Of a DNA stretch of 64,000 nucleotides, positions 34,693-43,455 are shown in pieces. The stretch is from Planctomycetota bacterium (GTDB lineage Bacteria > Planctomycetota > Phycisphaerae > UBA1845 > Fen-1342), in the NCBI GenBank assembly GCA_018814045.1, contig JAHJAR010000288.1, positions 1 through 64,000 on the forward strand. Direction: 5' to 3'. The position numbers were made by a program, and so were the translations under genes. Positions within the stretch are counted from its first letter, which is position 1. Every line of letters starts with the position of its first letter. The notes beneath the pieces are model-generated. The model was not told the origin of the DNA. It did not search any database and saw only the letters and a list, made by a program, of their open reading frames with translations.

Positions 34693-36327
34693 CTACTCCG
34701 CGTACCCCTCCGGCAGCTTGCTGATCTCAACACTCGTGACGGCGATGTCCTGGCCGAGCGAGGCCAGGCGGAAATCCGCGCCGCCGTTCTGACGGTTGGC
34801 GCAGCGAGCCCCGGACAGTGTCAGCGTGGCGGTCTTCCAAGTCTTGCTGTCGGTCCGGCGGATGCGTTGCGGATGCTCTTTGTAACGGTCGGCGATGTCC
34901 CCGGACTCATCCGTCGAATCGTACTGCACGATGATCTCGCCCTGGCCTTCGTCGAAGTAGGTGAAACACACCCGCAGTGCGCCGCGGTGGTCGTAGTAGT
35001 ACGGGTCGGCGATGTCGAAGTACAAGTAGCGGTGCTCGGTGATGCCGCGCTTACTTCGCACGCAGTCGACCCTGGTGATCTGCACCACCTCGAACATCCC
35101 ATCCGCGAGGCCGCGACACATCGACAGACCCTGCTCGACCAGTTGGCCATCTTCGGCGTGCATCTTCAGCGCAATCCGCCCGGCGAATTCGCGCCCGGCG
35201 CTGCTGGACGACGAGGCATGCAGCAGTGCCCGCACGGCGGCGGCCCAGTCGGACTGGCCGGGTTGCCGGCCGGCCTTGAAGATGTCGCTGTATTGCCGGG
35301 TCAGGTCGATGTACATCCGGCCGTCTTCGAGTGTCTCACAGATGCCGGTGCCTTCGTGCAGCTCGCTCCAGGTCTCGATGATGACCAGCCGCGGTCGGGC
35401 TTGCAGCGCCAGCAGCCACGAAGCCTGGTAGAAGCCGCCGTCCAGCCGGTCGCGTGTCGGCGTGCCCCGGCCCGGCACGGGCGAATCGTCATAGCCCGGC
35501 CCGATCTGTGCCACGCCGTCGCCCAGAATCGGCCCGCCCAGAGCCGCACCCCAACCAACGCGGGCATCGGCCTGCACGTGCCACGACGGGCCGCTGATGA
35601 TGAACGGTCGCCGACCGGCGAAGTCCGCGCCGAAGCGCTCGTAGACATAGTCGATCACGCTCTGATCGTGCCCCGCCGCGAAGGCCGAGTTGTAAAGCTG
35701 CACAATCGGGCGCCCGTCGAGACACGCCCAGTGTCGCGGCGGTACCAGGCAGAAGAAGTCGCGAATCGTGCGGTAGAAGATGTCCCGGCCCGCAGCGGTG
35801 CGCAGATCGACGTTGCCCCGGCCTTTCTCGACAAACGCGTGCCCCGCCAGCAGCGTCGATGTGTCATAGAACATGCCGATTCGCAGGACCCGGCCGCGCT
35901 GCGCCGACTCGTCCAGGGCCTGTACCAGCGGCGGCAGGCCGTGAATCGAGAAGCGTACCCCGCCCGCTTCGTAGTCGTTCGGCGCGCCCCAGTAGACCGG
36001 CAGAGCGACGTCGATGCCCGCGGCGAGCAGGTCCTCAACCTGCCGGCGGTGCCAGTCCGCCGATTCATAATCCACGGCGTGATCATCGGGGAAGTGGTGC
36101 CGTAGGATGCTGTGCTTGTGATTTGCGCCGTCGAAGAAGTGCTCGTTCGGCCAGCGGTACCAGTAGAAGTAATGTGTCGCGACTACGTGCTCGTCCGGCC
36201 CGAAGCTCGGCGCGGCCGCGATGGCCGCGTGACTCGGTAGCCCGGGAATCTCCAGGTCGTCACCGACCGCCAACCGCGGAGCAAAACAGATGCTCGCGAA
36301 CAGTAGCCCAAAACAAACCTGTCTCAC
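34693..36327 (-). CDS. exported DUF5010-type glycoside-hydrolase-like protein
   Basis: The start is GTG 36327: CGGAGG lies 8 bp upstream and a signal peptide follows (VRQVCFGLLFASICFAPRLA). The open frame continues upstream to 36531, but only through repeat DNA. The mature ~520 residues show VVATHYFYWYRWPNEHF, DWHRRQVEDLLAAGIDVALPV, RPIVQLYNS, LVIIETWSELHEGTGI with acidic residues at barrel strand ends, and a beta C-terminal domain (WKTATLTLSGARCANRQNGG). This fits DUF5010, related to GH99-like barrels acting on polysaccharides outside the cell. Catalysis is inferred from the fold only. Confidence 0.75.
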   Translation of the reverse strand: MRQVCFGLLFASICFAPRLAVGDDLEIPGLPSHAAIAAAPSFGPDEHVVATHYFYWYRWPNEHFFDGANHKHSILRHHFPDDHAVDYESADWHRRQVEDLLAAGIDVALPVYWGAPNDYEAGGVRFSIHGLPPLVQALDESAQRGRVLRIGMFYDTSTLLAGHAFVEKGRGNVDLRTAAGRDIFYRTIRDFFCLVPPRHWACLDGRPIVQLYNSAFAAGHDQSVIDYVYERFGADFAGRRPFIISGPSWHVQADARVGWGAALGGPILGDGVAQIGPGYDDSPVPGRGTPTRDRLDGGFYQASWLLALQARPRLVIIETWSELHEGTGICETLEDGRMYIDLTRQYSDIFKAGRQPGQSDWAAAVRALLHASSSSSAGREFAGRIALKMHAEDGQLVEQGLSMCRGLADGMFEVVQITRVDCVRSKRGITEHRYLYFDIADPYYYDHRGALRVCFTYFDEGQGEIIVQYDSTDESGDIADRYKEHPQRIRRTDSKTWKTATLTLSGARCANRQNGGADFRLASLGQDIAVTSVEISKLPEGYAE

Positions 36328-36420
36328 GCCTGTACCTCCGTCCGCTTGCGCCCCCTCAGTTACCGAAGAATCCTGGGAGCTATTCCACTGATGCAGTGTT
36401 TCGCAGTTGCAAGGTCTTTC

Positions 36421-36503
36421 CGAGCCGCGACCGTCAGGGAGCGGTTGTGTCGAGAACCGGTCGGCGCCGCTGGCAACCGCTCCCTCACGGTCGCGGCTCG
36501 GGT
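36421..36503. repeat. palindrome family A, reference full copy
   Basis: The left arm starts GAGCCGCGACCGTCAGGGAG and the right arm is its complement, ending CTCACGGTCGCGGCTCG. The arms are ~25 bp around a ~30-bp loop that includes GAGAACCGGTCGGCGCCGC. The copy at 302-366 shares the loop too, so the whole element, not only the arms, was copied. Confidence 0.9.
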
Positions 36504-36530
36504 TGTTTGCGCTGCCACAATTGCGAGACA

Positions 36531-37478
36531 CTACGTTAGCTCATCCGGCAGCGGTCCGAAGTTCGCCGCGCCACAGTTGTCGCGCACCTGCTCGGGCGTC
36601 TTGGCGCCGGGAATCACAGTATGGCACGCCGGATGCGTGATGCAGAAGCGCAGGCCGACCTGGGCCGGAGATTGGTCCGGACACTGATGGTACAACGGAC
36701 GCAGCGCCTCCATTCGGCTTAGGTAGCTTTCCAGCCGCTCGGGCGACAGGTTCATGTGGCGATGGTCGTCCATGCCAAACGTGCTTTCCCGAGTGAATTT
36801 GCCGGTCAGCAGTCCGAACAGCAGTGGGATGCGCACGATCACGCCGATGCCGTACTCCTGGGCCTTGGGCAGCAGCACCTTCTCCGCTTCCCGCTCGAGC
36901 AGGTTGTAGCGCACCTGGATGCAATCCAGCCGCTCGTGGTGACGATCCAGCAGGTGCGCCTGCGCTGTTTCCTGAAAAGACTGGATGCTAAGCCCGGCGT
37001 GGAGGATTTTGCCCTGCTGCTTGAGCGTCTCGAGCGCTTCCCACGGATCATCGCGCTCCAGTTGATCCAGGTCCGGACTGTGAAGCTGGAGGATGTCGAG
37101 CGCGTCCAGGCCCAGTCGCTTGAGGCTCTGCTCGGTGGCGAAGATCAGGTACTGCTTGTCGTAGTTCTGCCTGATCGGCCCGTAACCTTCGTCATCCTTG
37201 TCGGTGGCATGGTAGAAGTCGTTGCCGGCCTTGGTAGCGATGATGACCTCCCCTTTGCCACGTTCCTTCAGCACACCGGCGATCAACGTTTCGGAGTGTC
37301 CGAAGCCGTAGACGTCGGCCGTGTCAATCAGTGTCACGCCTTGATCGAGGGCGGCGTGCAGGGCCCGCCGCGAAACCGCGTCGTCGGTCTTGCCCCAGTT
37401 CGTCCCGCCAATGGCCCAAGCCCCGAGGCCGACGGTCGAAATCTGAGGGCCGCGCTGGCCAAGCTGTGTGTATTGCAC
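36531..37478 (-). CDS. aldo/keto reductase
   Basis: GTG 37478 is chosen because AAAGGGA precedes it and the product begins with the family N-terminus (VQYTQLGQRGPQISTVGLGA). The 315-residue NADPH-dependent TIM barrel keeps the tetrad: Asp and Tyr in LIDTADVYGFGHSE, Lys in IIATKAG, His in LQLHSPD. VIPGAKTPEQV is the cofactor-binding end. It probably reduces a sugar-derived carbonyl. It is on the same strand as the FAD oxidase gene upstream, with a 45-bp gap. Confidence 0.92.
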   Translation of the reverse strand: MQYTQLGQRGPQISTVGLGAWAIGGTNWGKTDDAVSRRALHAALDQGVTLIDTADVYGFGHSETLIAGVLKERGKGEVIIATKAGNDFYHATDKDDEGYGPIRQNYDKQYLIFATEQSLKRLGLDALDILQLHSPDLDQLERDDPWEALETLKQQGKILHAGLSIQSFQETAQAHLLDRHHERLDCIQVRYNLLEREAEKVLLPKAQEYGIGVIVRIPLLFGLLTGKFTRESTFGMDDHRHMNLSPERLESYLSRMEALRPLYHQCPDQSPAQVGLRFCITHPACHTVIPGAKTPEQVRDNCGAANFGPLPDELT

Positions 37479-37522
37479 GCTAAGTCCCTTTCTGACGCGC
37501 CGATAAACGCGCGCGGCGCCGG

Positions 37523-40459
37523 CTAGTCGGCCAGGGCCGCCGCCACGTACTCGATCACGTGCTGCGGCCAGGCGTCCGTGTGATGCGCAATATGATGGCG
37601 ACAACTGAAGCCGGTGACGGCGATCTCGGCCGCCCCTCGGTCGCGCACCGCCGGGAACAGCCGCTGCTCGCCGACCGCCTTGGCGACATCGTAGTGTTCG
37701 ACTTCGTGCCCGAACGCCCCCGCCATACCACAGCAGCCGCTGTTGATCTCGCTGGCCGCCCCACCGGTGCAGGTTGAAAGCACGCTCAGCGCCGCGGCGG
37801 TGCCGGTCAGCGCCTTCTGATGACAGTGGCCGTGCAGAAGCACGGGCGCCTGCCCGTCCTTGAAGCGCAGCGCATCCGGCTTCTCAGCCAGAACCTGGGC
37901 CACGAATGACTCGACCGGCTGGGCCAGCGCGGCGATGCGGCGGGCCGCGTCGGTGCGCACAAACTGCGGCAGCTCGTCGGTCAGCACCGAAACACAACTC
38001 GCCTCGGTGCCCAGGATCGGCACCCCCCGCTCGGCGAATGGTCCCAGGATCTCGACGTTGTCCACGGCCAGCGCCCGTGCCTCGTCGAGCAGTCCCTTGC
38101 TTATCAACGGCCGCCCGCAGCAGACCGTGGGCGGGACGATCACCTCGTAGCCGAGCGCTTCCAGCACTTTGACGGTGGCCTGACCCACCTGCGGGATATA
38201 GTAGTTGACCCAGGTGTCAACGAAGTAGACCACCTGACGCCCGTTCTGGCCAGGGCCGGGCCTGCTCTTCCCACCGCGCCGCGCAAACCACTTGCGGAAC
38301 GGTGTGCTGGCGAAGCGTGGCGGCGGGACGCGGCGATCCAGCCCATACAGGTGCTCCATGAAGACGCGGACGACCTTCGACTGCATGAACCAGTTACTCA
38401 GCGGGGCGAACCGTGTGCCCCAGACCGCCAACTCGATCGAGCGCGCTATCAGGCGGCTGCGTTTCGGTACGCCCAGGCGCTGATTGCGCCGGTGGAGCCA
38501 CTCGGACTTGAGCTTGGTGATGTCCGTGCCGGTGGGGCACTCCGTCTTGCACGCCTTACAGGCCAGGCACAGGTCGAATACCTCATCCAGTGCGGGATCG
38601 GCGAGACCGTCGAGCAGGTCGCGGTTGGACAGCGCCACGCGCAGCGCGTTGGCCCGGGCGCGGGTGGTGTTGGTTTCGTCTCCGGTGGCCATGTAGGACG
38701 GGCACATCGTGCCCACGAGGCGCTTGCGACACTCGCCGATCCCGCTGCACATTTCCGCCTGGCCCGCCATGCCACCGTGGCGGGAGAAGTCGAGCACGGT
38801 CTCCGGTGTCTGCGAAGCGTAGCCCGCACCGTAGCGCAGATTCACGTCCATCGGCTGCGGATCGACGATCTTGCCGGGGTTGAAGAGGCCCTGCGGGTCG
38901 AAGACCGTCTTCACTCGCCGAAAAGCCGCGAGCATCCGCGGCCCGAACATGCGCTCGATCCACTCCGAGCGCACGAGCCCCTCGCCATGCTCTCCCGTCA
39001 GTGCCCCTTCGAATTCGCGCACCAGGTGGCTGACGCGGTCGGATATGTGGCGGAGCTTCTCGACGCCGGCCTGGGTCTTCAGGTTCAACGCCGGGCGCAC
39101 GTGCAGCAGACCGACGCTGGCGTGGGCGTAGTAGCCGGTGCGCTCGATACCCTCGTCTGCCAGGATGTCGTGCAGACGTGCGATATAGTCGTGCAGCCGG
39201 GACGGATCGACCGCGCAATCATCGACAAAATCGTACGGCTGCGTATCGCCCGGGCGCGACATGAGCAGCCCGGTGCCGGCCTTGCGAACCTCCCACACGT
39301 CGGCCTGTTGCTGCGGCTCGATCAGCACCGGCCACGCGTATCCCAGCGCTTGCGCCTCCAGAGCGCCGGCCAACTCGCGCAGCCGACGAGCGGCGTCGCC
39401 CTGCTCGTCGCCGAAGAACTCGACGATCAGGATCGCGGCCGGCTCACCCACGAGGAAGCCGCGCCGCCGCGCCATGGCCGGGTTGTCCTTGGTTCCGTCC
39501 AGAATGAGCTGGTCGACCAACTCGATCGCCGCCGGTCCGTGCTTCAGAATCTCGGGGACTGATTTGAGCGAAGCCAGCAGGTCGTGGTAGTGCACCACGC
39601 AGAGCCCCTGGCACTTTGGCAGCGGTAAGAGGTTCAACGTCGCCCCGACCACGATGCCCAGCGTCCCCTCTCCGCCGACGAGCACCTGCTCGGTGTTGAT
39701 CTGTCCGCCATCGACGCGCAGGCGGTCCAGCGCGTAGCCGCCATTGCGGCGAAAGACCTTCGGGAACCGAGCCTCGATTTCGTCTGCATTCTCGCGCACA
39801 ACGGCCTTGAGCGTCTCGTCGATACGCTGGCGCAAGGACCCGGCCCCGGCCCGCTCCGCCCCCTGGCCCGCGTTGCTACCGCGGGCCGCCTGTCCCCACG
39901 ACGCCAGCGAGCCGTCCGCGAGCACCACGTCCACACCCAGCACGTGGTCACTCGTGCGACCGACCACGATCGAATGCGCCCCGGCAGAGTTGTTGCCGAT
40001 CATGCCGCCGATCGTCGCGCGGCTGGCGGTCGCCACATCGGGTGAGAATTGCAGCCCGCGTGGCCGGAGCGCGGCGTTCAACTCATCGAGCACGACGCCC
40101 GGCTGCACGTATGCCGTACGCGCCGCAGGGTCCATCGCGAGAATGCCGTTCAGGTGGCGCGAGCAATCAAGCTGGATGCCGCGATTAACGCACCCGCCGG
40201 ACAACCCCGTGCCCGCCCCACGGGGTGTGATCGGCACGCTGTGTTTGGCACATGAGCGCACCGCAGCCTGAACGTCTTCGACCGAGCGCGGGAAAACGAC
40301 GGCATCGGGGACTATCTCGTAGATGCTGGCGTCCGTAGCGTAGAGCGCCCGAGCCAGGCGATCGGAACGGACTTCGTTTGAGCTGTCTGACAGCAACTCG
40401 TCCAACACGGCCGCCACGGGACCAGCGGCCGTCGAACTCCTACCGAGCGCGTTCTTCAT
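37523..40459 (-). CDS. FAD-linked oxidase / iron-sulfur fusion (GlcD-GlcF type, D-lactate or glycolate dehydrogenase-like)
   Basis: This 978-residue fusion oxidises a 2-hydroxy acid and passes electrons through FeS clusters toward quinone. About residues 40-260 form the PCMH FAD domain (VPITPRGAGTGLSGG, IGGMIGNNSAG). The FAD-oxidase C domain follows (YYAHASVGLLHVRP; LTGEHGEGL). Next come the ferredoxin-like clusters (CSGIGECRKRLVGTMCP; CLACKACKTECP), then two CCG-type domains (VCCGRPLISKG, GHCHQKAL, SGCCGMAGAFG). Fused GlcD-GlcF proteins of this length are known. It is likely peripheral at the inner membrane. Confidence 0.9.
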   Translation of the reverse strand: MKNALGRSSTAAGPVAAVLDELLSDSSNEVRSDRLARALYATDASIYEIVPDAVVFPRSVEDVQAAVRSCAKHSVPITPRGAGTGLSGGCVNRGIQLDCSRHLNGILAMDPAARTAYVQPGVVLDELNAALRPRGLQFSPDVATASRATIGGMIGNNSAGAHSIVVGRTSDHVLGVDVVLADGSLASWGQAARGSNAGQGAERAGAGSLRQRIDETLKAVVRENADEIEARFPKVFRRNGGYALDRLRVDGGQINTEQVLVGGEGTLGIVVGATLNLLPLPKCQGLCVVHYHDLLASLKSVPEILKHGPAAIELVDQLILDGTKDNPAMARRRGFLVGEPAAILIVEFFGDEQGDAARRLRELAGALEAQALGYAWPVLIEPQQQADVWEVRKAGTGLLMSRPGDTQPYDFVDDCAVDPSRLHDYIARLHDILADEGIERTGYYAHASVGLLHVRPALNLKTQAGVEKLRHISDRVSHLVREFEGALTGEHGEGLVRSEWIERMFGPRMLAAFRRVKTVFDPQGLFNPGKIVDPQPMDVNLRYGAGYASQTPETVLDFSRHGGMAGQAEMCSGIGECRKRLVGTMCPSYMATGDETNTTRARANALRVALSNRDLLDGLADPALDEVFDLCLACKACKTECPTGTDITKLKSEWLHRRNQRLGVPKRSRLIARSIELAVWGTRFAPLSNWFMQSKVVRVFMEHLYGLDRRVPPPRFASTPFRKWFARRGGKSRPGPGQNGRQVVYFVDTWVNYYIPQVGQATVKVLEALGYEVIVPPTVCCGRPLISKGLLDEARALAVDNVEILGPFAERGVPILGTEASCVSVLTDELPQFVRTDAARRIAALAQPVESFVAQVLAEKPDALRFKDGQAPVLLHGHCHQKALTGTAAALSVLSTCTGGAASEINSGCCGMAGAFGHEVEHYDVAKAVGEQRLFPAVRDRGAAEIAVTGFSCRHHIAHHTDAWPQHVIEYVAAALAD

Positions 40460-40585
40460 CGACTAATCCAATCCAAACCCACACCCCCGCCAGCGCAGCG
40501 AACGCTATAGTAAGGCCGACTCGCCGTGCCGGCCACGTAGGAAGTGCGGCCGGAGCGTGGTATGTTTGCGTAGAGGGCAGGCATC

Positions 40586-42364
40586 ATGCACTATTCAGAC
40601 CGTTGCATTCGGGAACAGCCTCAGACCACGTCGTGGGGCGGTTGCACGGGCCCAACTCCAGCCCCGCCGACGCTCGGACAGCGTCGCTGCTCGTTCGCGC
40701 TCGGGCAGGTTGCAGTGCTTCTGCTGGTGTGTTGCGGGGTTCCGTCGGCGGCGAGTGACGAAGCGGGACCGTGGATCCGGGCCAGCCAGATCGGTTACTT
40801 GCCCGACGATCCCAAGATCGCTGTGCTGTCGAGCGCGCGACCGTTGGCGGGCAGCTTCAGTGTGGACGCGTTCGCCGCCGATATCGGACCCGATGCCGGA
40901 GCCTGGGGGCCGTTCCAGCACAACTACCGGCTGGATTTCTCGGCTCTGCGTAAGCCGGGCCGCTATGTTATTGAGTTCGGACAAACGCGCTCGCGGCCGT
41001 TTGAGATCGGTGCGCACGTCTACCGGCGAGTCACGCCCAGACTACTCGAGTTCATGCGGCTACAGCGCTGCGGCGACAACCCCGTGACCGGCCAGCGTTG
41101 TCACCAGCAAGACGCGATCGACGTCGTCACGGGTGAACGGTTGGACCTGACCGGCGGTTGGCACGACGCCGGCGATCGCATCAAGCACATGATCACGACG
41201 TCGTACTGCGTGGCGGCGTTGTCTCTGGCGGATGGGCTGAGTGCAGATAGCGGGTCGGCCCTGAAAGAGGAAGCGCGGCACGGGGCGGCACTACTCGCCC
41301 GGATTCACCCGGACCCGAACACCATCTACGTTCAAATCGGCGACGACCGCGACCACCTCCCACCGGAGACACTTTGGCACGACGACCAGAGCGACTACGG
41401 CTGGGGGCCGGGCGGGCCGCGCTCGGCCTGGCCTGCCACCGGCCAGCCGCAGGGCCCCAAGCACAAAAACAAGTCCACCGGTCTGGCCAGTCTGGCCGGG
41501 CGCACCGCGGCCGCGATGGTTCTTCTCGGCGACATGACAAAGGCCGAGTCGCTGTATCGCCTGGCGCAGGCCAACCCCGGCTGCGCGATGTCCGTCCCGG
41601 TGCGGGCCCCCTACTACTACGGCGAGAGCACGTTCTACGATGACCTCGAATGGGCCGCCACCGAGTTGTACATCGCCACGCGTGACAAGGCGTACCTGAA
41701 GCAGGCCATCGAGTACGCGCAGCAGGCCGGCGAAAGCAAGTGGATGGGCCAGCGGCGGCACGGGCACTACGAGTTCTTCCCATACGTCAATCTCGCCCAC
41801 TGGCGGCTCTATCCGCACGTCGACGATCAAACGCGCCAGCAACTTGCCGGCTATTACCGCGCCGGGTTGGAACGCGTCCGCGAGTTGGCCGAGCAGAACC
41901 CATATCGCCTCGGCACGCCGCTGGTCTGGTGTTCGACCAACGATGTGATCGCCTGCGCCACGCAGGCCGTGCTCTACGAACGTATGACCGGCGACCGTCA
42001 GTTTCGGCCGTTGGCCGCAGAAGCCCGCGACTGGATCTTCGGCCGCAATCCATGGGGCGTCTCGTTTGTGATCGGCGTGCCGGCCGACGGCGACGCGGCG
42101 CGCCGGCCTCATCATCTGTTCTACAAGCTCGAGGACCATCTGCCCGTGGGGGGGCTGGTCGACGGGCCGGTGTACAAAGACATCAACGACGGGCTGAAAT
42201 TCGCGGATTTCGGGGCGGATCGGCTGGCCCGATTTCAGTCCGAAGGCGGCGTATACCACGACGCGTTCGCCGACTTCTCAACCAACGAGCCGATCATCGA
42301 TGGGACGGTCTCGTTGTTGCTGCTCCTGCAGGTGTGGGACTCGCCGGCGCCGGGTGGCTTGTAG
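40586..42364 (+). CDS. glycoside hydrolase family 9 (endoglucanase-like) with N-terminal Ig domain
   Basis: An export signal (LGQVAVLLLVCCGVPSAASD) is preceded by ~35 extra residues, so the start may be later. About residues 60-145 are a CelD_N Ig-like domain (IRASQIGYLPDDPKIAVL; YVIEFGQTRSRPFEI). The (alpha/alpha)6 catalytic domain begins with GGWHDAGDRIKHM, containing the GH9 DAGD catalytic Asp pair. IFGRNPWGVSFV and the late TNEPIIDGT with the acid Glu follow. It should cut beta-1,4-glucans or related polysaccharides outside the cell. Its 3' end overlaps the convergent deacetylase-like gene by 71 bp. Confidence 0.9.
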   Translation: MHYSDRCIREQPQTTSWGGCTGPTPAPPTLGQRRCSFALGQVAVLLLVCCGVPSAASDEAGPWIRASQIGYLPDDPKIAVLSSARPLAGSFSVDAFAADIGPDAGAWGPFQHNYRLDFSALRKPGRYVIEFGQTRSRPFEIGAHVYRRVTPRLLEFMRLQRCGDNPVTGQRCHQQDAIDVVTGERLDLTGGWHDAGDRIKHMITTSYCVAALSLADGLSADSGSALKEEARHGAALLARIHPDPNTIYVQIGDDRDHLPPETLWHDDQSDYGWGPGGPRSAWPATGQPQGPKHKNKSTGLASLAGRTAAAMVLLGDMTKAESLYRLAQANPGCAMSVPVRAPYYYGESTFYDDLEWAATELYIATRDKAYLKQAIEYAQQAGESKWMGQRRHGHYEFFPYVNLAHWRLYPHVDDQTRQQLAGYYRAGLERVRELAEQNPYRLGTPLVWCSTNDVIACATQAVLYERMTGDRQFRPLAAEARDWIFGRNPWGVSFVIGVPADGDAARRPHHLFYKLEDHLPVGGLVDGPVYKDINDGLKFADFGADRLARFQSEGGVYHDAFADFSTNEPIIDGTVSLLLLLQVWDSPAPGGL

Positions 42365-43238
42365 TCTGGTTGAGCAACTCGTCGACGCGCACAAACTCAT
42401 AGCCGCGCGCTTGGAGTTCTGCTAGCAGAGGGCCTAACTGCAAATGCATCTTGTCCGCCCGCTGCGAGCCGAGATGCAGCAGGAGCAGGAACCCGTTGAG
42501 GCCGGCCCGCTGCGTCCGCTCATAGTCGAGGATGTCACGCCGAATCTCGGCCGATGGAACGAAGCCCCGCTGCCCCTCCGGAATCCAGTCACGATTGGAG
42601 CCGCTGCCGGGCGTGAAGTTGAACAAAACCACGCTCAGTTCCCGTGCCCAACGAACCTGGTCCGTGTTGTACCACTCGTAGGGCGGAATGAAGAAAATCG
42701 GCCGCCGGTCGGGCAGGGCGCCGAATCGTCGTAGCTCGGCGATATTCTTGCGCAAATCGCGGCGGAAGAACCGCGCATCGACAAGTGTGTTGCTGCGGTC
42801 CTCCCAGGCGCAGTAGAGCGGGTGGGCATCGGAGTGCGGGCCGAGATAGTGGCCAGCCGCGATCAGGCGGCGTAGCAGTGGGTGGTATTCGTCCTTTGCC
42901 AGATAGTCGCCCGTTACGAAAAACGAGGCCGGCACACCAGCCGCGTGCAGCGTATCGAGGATGTGCGCCGTTCCTTCACCGTGTTCGCCGCCCGTGAAAA
43001 TCAGGGCGAGGCGCTTGCCGCCTACGTCGCCGCGGATGATGCCGCCGTGGTCGTACGTCCAGCGCGCGTTCGGCTGGACGCTGCCGGCTCGGCGCGCGGC
43101 ACCCGCCGCACAACCCAGCATCAACAGACACCCGGCGCTCAGGCAGACCAGTCCGGCCGCAATAGAGATCGTGGCACTCGCGAAACGTGCGGGCGGGCAT
43201 TGCCGCCGCTTGCACGGTTTTATGAGGACCGAATTCAT
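42294..43238 (-). CDS. exported NodB-like polysaccharide deacetylase homologue, altered motif 1
   Basis: ATG 43238 is preferred to the TTG 12 bp upstream. A lipoprotein-type signal (LVCLSAGCLLMLGCAAG) leads a ~270-residue NodB fold: ASFFVTGDYL, LGPHSDAHPLYC (zinc HxxxH motif 2), FFIPPYEWYN and FLLLLHLGS. Motif 1, normally TFDDG, reads IFTGGEHGEG, so the catalytic base Asp is missing or replaced by Glu. Activity on chitin-like or xylan-like esters is uncertain. The C-terminus is Pro/Thr-rich and overlaps the GH9 gene. Confidence 0.83.
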   Translation of the reverse strand: MNSVLIKPCKRRQCPPARFASATISIAAGLVCLSAGCLLMLGCAAGAARRAGSVQPNARWTYDHGGIIRGDVGGKRLALIFTGGEHGEGTAHILDTLHAAGVPASFFVTGDYLAKDEYHPLLRRLIAAGHYLGPHSDAHPLYCAWEDRSNTLVDARFFRRDLRKNIAELRRFGALPDRRPIFFIPPYEWYNTDQVRWARELSVVLFNFTPGSGSNRDWIPEGQRGFVPSAEIRRDILDYERTQRAGLNGFLLLLHLGSQRADKMHLQLGPLLAELQARGYEFVRVDELLNQTTSHPAPASPTPAGAATTRPSHR

Positions 43239-43300
43239 GCTGGTTCCCAACGATCGTCACGATTCTGGATGTAGTTGCTCACGCTGCTTGCATCTTATCC

Positions 43301-43373
43301 GAGGCGCGACCGTAAGGGAGCTGTGCCCCTCGTGCGCAACAGCCCCTTCCTTATGGGCGCGGCTCGGTTCGGA
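43301..43373. repeat. palindrome family A, diverged full copy
   Basis: GAGGCGCGACCGTAAGGGAG and CCTTATGGGCGCGGCTCGG are imperfect inverted arms. The copy sits between two divergent starts (43238 and 43456), so here it cannot be a simple terminator. Confidence 0.75.
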
Positions 43374-43455
43374 AATGACGCTCCACCTTATAACCAACTG
43401 CACGTATGATGTACGCTAACACCGTACCCGGTTGGGGGTCCGCGGAGAAGTGACG

